Shown piece after piece: positions 59,443 to 64,000 of a stretch of DNA of 64,000 nucleotides. The DNA lies in NCBI RefSeq assembly GCF_009767915.1, contig NZ_WSRP01000002.1:1-64000 (forward strand). Reading direction: 5' to 3'. Positions within the stretch are counted from its first letter, which is position 1, and every line of letters begins with the position of its first letter. Below the pieces are notes generated by a model, which saw only the letters and a program-made list of their open reading frames with translations, ran no database searches and was not told the DNA's origin. This DNA is from Parasutterella muris. Lineage in GTDB: Bacteria; Pseudomonadota; Gammaproteobacteria; Burkholderiales; Burkholderiaceae_F. The translations under genes and the position numbers were made by a program.

Positions 59443-59940
59443 ATGGTTATCGCAACATACCCGGGTACGTTTGATCCGCTTACGCGCGGACATCTCGATT
59501 TAATCCGCCGTGCGGCGAAACTCTTCCCTAAACTTATCGTCGCCTGCGCAGAAAGTAAACGCAAACACACGCTTTTTACGCTTGAGGAACGCCTGGAAAT
59601 GATCCAAAACGCCACCGCAGAGATGTCCAATGTCGAGGTGTACGGTTTTACGGGGCTTTTAGCGACTTTCGTTCGGGAACATCACTCTCAGTGCATCATC
59701 CGGGGCGCGCGCGCTGTCAGCGACTTTGAATACGAGTTCCAAATGGCCGGTATGAACCAGATTTTGATGCCGGAAGTGGACACCCTATTTCTGACGCCTG
59801 CCGAACAGTACCAGTTCGTCAGCGGCTCATTCGTGCGCGAAATCGCTTCCATGGGCGGCGACGTAAGCGGCTTTGTCACCGATGACGTCGCTTCGCACCT
59901 CAGAAACAAGTTCGTCGCATTTAAGCAAAGCAGCGATTAA
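59443..59940 (+). CDS. coaD: Phosphopantetheine adenylyltransferase
   Basis: A 165-residue nucleotidyltransferase, the penultimate step of CoA synthesis. The HxGH-type motif reads GTFDPLTRGHLDLIRRA near residue 8-24, and IIRGARAVSDFEYEFQM and the C-terminal SSFVREIASMGGDVSGFV-type segment (GSFVREIASMGG) are diagnostic. GGAG lies eight bases upstream. The stop overlaps the HIT gene end by 20 bases on the other strand. Confidence 0.96.
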   Translation: MVIATYPGTFDPLTRGHLDLIRRAAKLFPKLIVACAESKRKHTLFTLEERLEMIQNATAEMSNVEVYGFTGLLATFVREHHSQCIIRGARAVSDFEYEFQMAGMNQILMPEVDTLFLTPAEQYQFVSGSFVREIASMGGDVSGFVTDDVASHLRNKFVAFKQSSD

Positions 59941-60343
59941 TGCGCTCTGCGCACCGCAGAGTTTTTTCCCGCCGCTCGACGAGCTTTTCTTCGTCCGTAC
60001 TGCGTACCTTCGGACTCCAGTAGGAGTCCGGGTAGGAGGCGTCGTCACGATAGCGTGCAATCAGATGCCAATGCAGATGCGGCACCATCGTTCCGAACTC
60101 GGCCAAGTTAATTTTGTCCGGAGAAAGCTCTTCATTCATGATCCGCTCAATCTCGCAGAGCGCGCGCCAAAGAATCAGACGATCCTCTTCAGACAGATCA
60201 CTGTTCTCTTTCACGTGCTCGTTCCAAATTAAGCGAAAGTATCCCGGGAAATCCGGGTCATCGACCCGGATCACACGGAATTTATCGGTCCTTACGACCT
60301 CAAGCTCGCCCTGAGGGGCGCATAAAGGACAATCTTTGACCAT
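59921..60343 (-). CDS. HIT-family hydrolase
   Basis: A 140-residue histidine-triad protein with the active-site motif PHLHWHLI near residue 92 and an N-terminal DCPLCAPQGE Cys pair. HIT proteins hydrolyse nucleotide phosphoramidates or bis-phosphates; the exact substrate is unknown. The shape is like the betaproteobacterial FHIT-type proteins. It begins on the last base of the large oxidoreductase gene and converges on coaD with an overlap of 20 bases. Confidence 0.88.
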   Translation of the reverse strand: MVKDCPLCAPQGELEVVRTDKFRVIRVDDPDFPGYFRLIWNEHVKENSDLSEEDRLILWRALCEIERIMNEELSPDKINLAEFGTMVPHLHWHLIARYRDDASYPDSYWSPKVRSTDEEKLVERREKTLRCAERINRCFA

Positions 60344-63300
60344 TACAGCAGTACCTTTTCAATCGCTCCGTCACGGAGCTTATTTAACGTTTCATGCAGC
60401 CAGCCGTCTCCGTATCTTGAGCGCATCATCTCCACAATCAGAAACTCCGCCTGTGATTTGATCGCGTCCGAATACCGGCTCATGCCCTGCAGACAGCCGG
60501 GACATGTCGTCAGAACCTTGGTGGTTCCGCTGAAGTCGCCCGCCTTGAGCTTCGCGGCCGCGCCTCTCAGGCTTTGTTCTTTCGCAAAACGAACCTGACT
60601 GGCGATGTCCGGTCGGGCAATCGCAAACGTTCCGCTTTCGCCGCAGCAGCGCTCAGAGAGCACCACCGAAGAGCCGTCCTTGGGATGAATCAGCGCGTTT
60701 ACCGTCTCAATTGGCACGCCTTCCTTAAGCGGTGTATGACACGGATCGTGATAGATGTAGCGCGTGTTGTAGGCGCCCTTAACGGACACGCCCTTACTGA
60801 GCAGATAGTCATGGATGTCCATGACGCGGCAGCCCGGGAAAATGGACTCAAAGTTGTACTCGCGTAGCTGATGCAGACAGGTTCCGCAGCTGACAAGCAC
60901 CGTGCTGATCGAGGCATAGTTCATCGTGTTGGCAACACGATGGAAAAGAACCCGATTGCGCGTGATGATTTCATCGCCCTTATCCTTCAGACCGTTCCCT
61001 TTCTGCGGATGTCCGCAGCAGCGGTATCCGGGCGGAAGGATAACCTGCACGCCCAGGTCATAGAGCATGCCTAAAACGGCGATAGAAACCTGACTGAAAA
61101 GTTTCTCATTGCCGCAGCCCGGGAAGTAGAACACGGACTCTCTCGGCTGATCCGAAGCGGCAAGCTCCTTGTTTTTTATCACCGGAATAAATTTCGCATC
61201 CTCAATATCAAGCAGCTTGCGCGCCGTCGTCCCGACATAATCCTTCGGGAGCTTGCGGTTAACGAGATGAATCACCTCTTCCCGAACACTCGGACGCCCC
61301 GTGCTGAATCCCGGATGACGCGCACTGCGGGCAGAGGCAATTTTCAGCATGTCCGAAGCCGCCCTTTCTGCCTGGAACCCATATTCAATCAGTCCCTTGC
61401 GGGCCGCTCTGACCGCAAGCGGGTTCTCAAGCTCAAGGAATTTAAGTCCGGCAGCCTTGGCCGGATGGAAGCGCTCCTTATGCTTGGCGTGCAGCATATC
61501 GCGCATCAGCATAGTGACGCGGCCGAAGTCAATCTTAACCGGACACGGCTTCTGGCATTTCTGACAGATCGTGCAGTGATCTGACACATCCTCAAAGTCG
61601 GCGTAGTGCTTAAGAGAAACACCTCGGCGGGTCTGCTCTTCGTAAAGAAACGCCTCCAAAAGCAGCGAGGTCGCAATCACCTTATTTCGAGGAGAGTAGA
61701 GCAGATTGGCATTGGGAACATGAGTCGAACAGACCGGTTTGCACTTGCCGCAGCGCAGACAGGTCTTAATCTCCTCGGAAATCAGACGAGCCTCGCTTTT
61801 CTGCATAATCAGAGACTCATGTCCGAGCAAATTAAAACTCGGCGTATAGGCAATCGAAAGATTGGCCTGCGGTCTCAGCTTGCCTTTGTTGAACCTTCCG
61901 TGCGGATCGGTCTTGTCAAGGTAGTCGTAAAACTCGTCAAATTCTCCTTTGCTCACAAAATCGATCTTTGTCATGCCGATGCCGTGCTCTCCGGAGATCG
62001 CTCCGCCAAGCTTCTTTGCGACATCCATGACATACGCGACGCCTTCGTTGGCTTTACGGAGCATTTTCACATTGTCGGAGTTGACCGGAATATTTGTGTG
62101 AACATTGCCGTCCCCCGCATGCATATGAAGCGCAATGAATACTCTTTCGCGGAGCACTCTCGCATGAATTCGGAAAATCTCATTTCTGACATTTTCAAAG
62201 GAGTCGCCGGCAAAAATGTCATTGAGCTCTTTCAGAACCTCCTGTTTCCACGAGACGCGAATCAAATGATTCTGAACAAGATCGAGAAGCGTCAGGCCGC
62301 CAAGATCCTTTGGAAGACGCTCAGAACGCTTTCTGCCAAGCTCTTCCAGCCGCTCAACCGCCTGCTTCGCGTCCTCATCCAGATGATGAAGAATATAAGT
62401 CCACTCGGCCTCAACCTTGTCCAAAAGAACAAGTCCGAGCGGAACTTTCTGACTGAGAAGCTCCTTCTCGGTGTAGCCGCCGGAACTCACTGCGAGTTTT
62501 CCAAGGCTGAGCGGCCCATCGAGATAGCACTTGGTCTCCCGAATCATATCGAGCTTATTCTCAATCGAGCAGCAAATATTGAAGCGTTCCACCGCGTTTG
62601 TATAGTCGCCGATCTTATCCAGAGGAATCACAACGTCTTCGTTCAGCTTAAAGGCGTTGGTATGCTTTGAAATAGCGGAGGTCTTTGAGCGTTCAGCCCA
62701 GAACTGATGGCGTGCTTCCGGGGTCTTCGCCACGTACGTGTCACCGTTTCCGGACAGCGCTATCTTGCGGACTTCCTCCACATACTTGGAGATGCTCTCC
62801 TCGCTGCTGCCGATAATGTCTCCGACGATGACCATCTTAGGGTAGATCCCTCTTCCGCTCTTTGGTGCATAGTTAATCGCATGAAGATAACGATCATCGA
62901 GATGCTCAAGACCGGCAAGCATCACGCCCTCGGGCTGGGGCTCAAAGAGCTGAGAAATCTGATAAATAGCCGGACCCGCGTTGCTTGCCGCTCCGTAGAA
63001 CTCCAAGCATACGGTCTGAGTGAACGCGGGCATCTTGTGCACGATAAATCGGGCGGATGTGATAATGCCGTCGCAGCCTTCTTTCTGCAGTCCGGGAACT
63101 CCGCCAAAGAATTTATTCGTCACGTCCTTGCCCAAGCCCGGCTTACGGATTGTGCTGCCTTTGATCCGATAAGTCCTGCGGCGAATCTCGGCGGCTTTCT
63201 CCGGCGCGCTTCCGCCTTTTTTCCAAACAGCCTCGAAAACCACATCTTCCTGTAAGTGGATTTTGCCGAGATTGTGGTTGACGCGCGTCACCTCAATCCA

Positions 63301-64000
63301 GTCACCGTTGGGATCAACCATTCGGTACCAATACACGTTGTCGGCGGTTGTTCCCCACAGAACCGCCTTCTTGCCGCCGGCGTTTTCGGCGATATTGCCT
63401 CCGATCGTGCAGGCGTAGTTGGAGTTGGGATCAACAGAAAACACCCAGCCCTCGGAGGCTGCTTTTTCGGCAACCTGTTTATTGACGGCGCCTGCTCCGG
63501 CAAAAATCGTCGCATGCTTTCCTTCAAGGCCGTCGAGCGCACGGAATTCAACATCGGAAATGCGGTTTAGTTTCTCCGTATTGATGATGATTGTGCGCGG
63601 ATGGAGCGGGACAGCCCCGCCGGTATATCCGGTGCCGCCGCCTCGCGTGATGATGGTGAAGTTCATCTCGATACAGGCCTGCACAATACCTGAGACCTCT
63701 TCCTCTCGGTCGGGATAAACAACGGCGAACGGATACTCCACGCGCCAGTCGGTCGCATCCGTCACATGGCTCGCTCTGGAAAAACTGTCAAAGCGAATAT
63801 TCTGACTCTTCGTGTACTTCTTCAGGCGCTTCAGCACAAGCCTTCTTAAGTCCCAGGACCGCTCAAAAGAACTCTTGAATTTCTCTATAACAATCAGCGC
63901 CTTCTGAACCAAAAACTCAACCTTTTCGGCTGACTGAGGATCAAGTTTAGTGATCTGCTGCTGCATCGAACGGATGCGATGATAAAGCGCGCCCACCAAA
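60343..64000 (-). CDS. Large FAD/FMN- and Fe-S-containing oxidoreductase (DUF3683 type), N-terminus outside window
   Basis: At least 1218 residues are visible; the true start lies beyond the right edge. Domains in order are: an FAD-binding (PCMH-type) domain with TRGGGTGYTGGAVPLHP and an EHGIGM-containing cap domain typical of D-lactate/glycolate dehydrogenases (about 60-720), a 4Fe-4S ferredoxin pair (CLRCGKCKPVC and CTICQKCQKPC, about 760-870), and two Cys-rich CCG modules (FYFPGCGNEK, YRCCGHP; DPCHTPL, CCGES, CPGCL, about 970-1200). This is a GlcD-GlcF-like fusion common in Burkholderiales. The substrate, probably a 2-hydroxy acid, and electron acceptor are unknown. Confidence 0.88.
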   Translation of the reverse strand, partial: LVGALYHRIRSMQQQITKLDPQSAEKVEFLVQKALIVIEKFKSSFERSWDLRRLVLKRLKKYTKSQNIRFDSFSRASHVTDATDWRVEYPFAVVYPDREEEVSGIVQACIEMNFTIITRGGGTGYTGGAVPLHPRTIIINTEKLNRISDVEFRALDGLEGKHATIFAGAGAVNKQVAEKAASEGWVFSVDPNSNYACTIGGNIAENAGGKKAVLWGTTADNVYWYRMVDPNGDWIEVTRVNHNLGKIHLQEDVVFEAVWKKGGSAPEKAAEIRRRTYRIKGSTIRKPGLGKDVTNKFFGGVPGLQKEGCDGIITSARFIVHKMPAFTQTVCLEFYGAASNAGPAIYQISQLFEPQPEGVMLAGLEHLDDRYLHAINYAPKSGRGIYPKMVIVGDIIGSSEESISKYVEEVRKIALSGNGDTYVAKTPEARHQFWAERSKTSAISKHTNAFKLNEDVVIPLDKIGDYTNAVERFNICCSIENKLDMIRETKCYLDGPLSLGKLAVSSGGYTEKELLSQKVPLGLVLLDKVEAEWTYILHHLDEDAKQAVERLEELGRKRSERLPKDLGGLTLLDLVQNHLIRVSWKQEVLKELNDIFAGDSFENVRNEIFRIHARVLRERVFIALHMHAGDGNVHTNIPVNSDNVKMLRKANEGVAYVMDVAKKLGGAISGEHGIGMTKIDFVSKGEFDEFYDYLDKTDPHGRFNKGKLRPQANLSIAYTPSFNLLGHESLIMQKSEARLISEEIKTCLRCGKCKPVCSTHVPNANLLYSPRNKVIATSLLLEAFLYEEQTRRGVSLKHYADFEDVSDHCTICQKCQKPCPVKIDFGRVTMLMRDMLHAKHKERFHPAKAAGLKFLELENPLAVRAARKGLIEYGFQAERAASDMLKIASARSARHPGFSTGRPSVREEVIHLVNRKLPKDYVGTTARKLLDIEDAKFIPVIKNKELAASDQPRESVFYFPGCGNEKLFSQVSIAVLGMLYDLGVQVILPPGYRCCGHPQKGNGLKDKGDEIITRNRVLFHRVANTMNYASISTVLVSCGTCLHQLREYNFESIFPGCRVMDIHDYLLSKGVSVKGAYNTRYIYHDPCHTPLKEGVPIETVNALIHPKDGSSVVLSERCCGESGTFAIARPDIASQVRFAKEQSLRGAAAKLKAGDFSGTTKVLTTCPGCLQGMSRYSDAIKSQAEFLIVEMMRSRYGDGWLHETLNKLRDGAIEKVLL

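Noticed and set aside
61606-62670. 354-residue open frame antisense to the large oxidoreductase
   Set aside because: No recognisable motif and exact overlap with a conserved multi-domain protein.

Overview
The window reads as a chromosomal segment of an anaerobic or microaerophilic betaproteobacterium, most likely a Sutterellaceae-type member of the Burkholderiales (Sutterella/Parasutterella relatives). This placement is inferred from three things. The gene order kdsD-kdsC-lptC-lptA-lptB-rpoN-ptsN-hprK-rapZ is betaproteobacterial. Burkholderiales-style proteins are present: a large FAD/Fe-S fusion oxidoreductase, TrpS with a C-terminal extension, and a His-rich CobW GTPase next to a Cys-poor DksA. 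There is also a respiratory-type [FeFe] hydrogenase next to an oxygen-independent radical SAM protein. Base composition looks close to 50% G+C by eye. No rRNA, tRNA, CRISPR array or complete insertion sequence was seen.

Layout. 1-780: the end of an unrecognised gene abutting a SotB-like MFS transporter that is cut off after about half its length, probably a scar of an insertion or rearrangement. 800-3296 (minus): mtnA, a class II aldolase, a small conserved protein and a lipoprotein; the first two look like the core of a 5-deoxy-pentose/methylthioribose salvage route. 3439-8300: a Pat-type protein acyltransferase, an enoyl-CoA hydratase-family protein, a YciA-type thioesterase and an orphan amino-acid ABC ATPase. 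8419-15661 (plus): Kdo synthesis, LPS transport, sigma-54, PTS-Ntr IIA, HPr kinase and RapZ in one long operon-like run. 15672-19808: mutY, uraA, prfC.

19829-25134 (minus): hydF, then a terminator-bounded operon hydA-hydB-cytochrome b (Tat-exported periplasmic [FeFe] hydrogenase with a membrane quinone-linking subunit), preceded by a HemN/HemW-like radical SAM protein. HydE and HydG are not in the window. 25167-33551: acyl-CoA synthetase, a secreted Pro/Gly/Val-rich protein, Uup, an LpoA-like lipoprotein activator homologue, rsmI, PPK2 and a YbhB-type protein. 33562-43910: CBS protein, ttcA, folB, DUF2905, cca, 5-FTHF cyclo-ligase, trpS, metK, lipid A acyltransferase, dapF, DUF484, rlmI. 44220-45975: the zinc-related cobW-dksA pair behind a clear promoter with a Zur-like palindrome. 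46034-52829: copper-type HMA protein, argB, slmA, ctpA, envC, gpmA, rhodanese, secB. 52891-60343: LOG, trmL, then ftsY-ppx-ftsE-ftsX-rpoH (minus), rsmD-coaD (plus) and a HIT protein. 60343-64000: a DUF3683-type oxidoreductase running off the right edge.

Most of the window is ordinary housekeeping. The parts worth a second look are the [FeFe] hydrogenase operon with an altered H-cluster L2 motif, an FtsE whose ATPase motifs are degenerate at four positions, the zinc-related cobW-dksA module, the mtnA-aldolase salvage pair, and a structured metK leader able to hide the ribosome-binding site.
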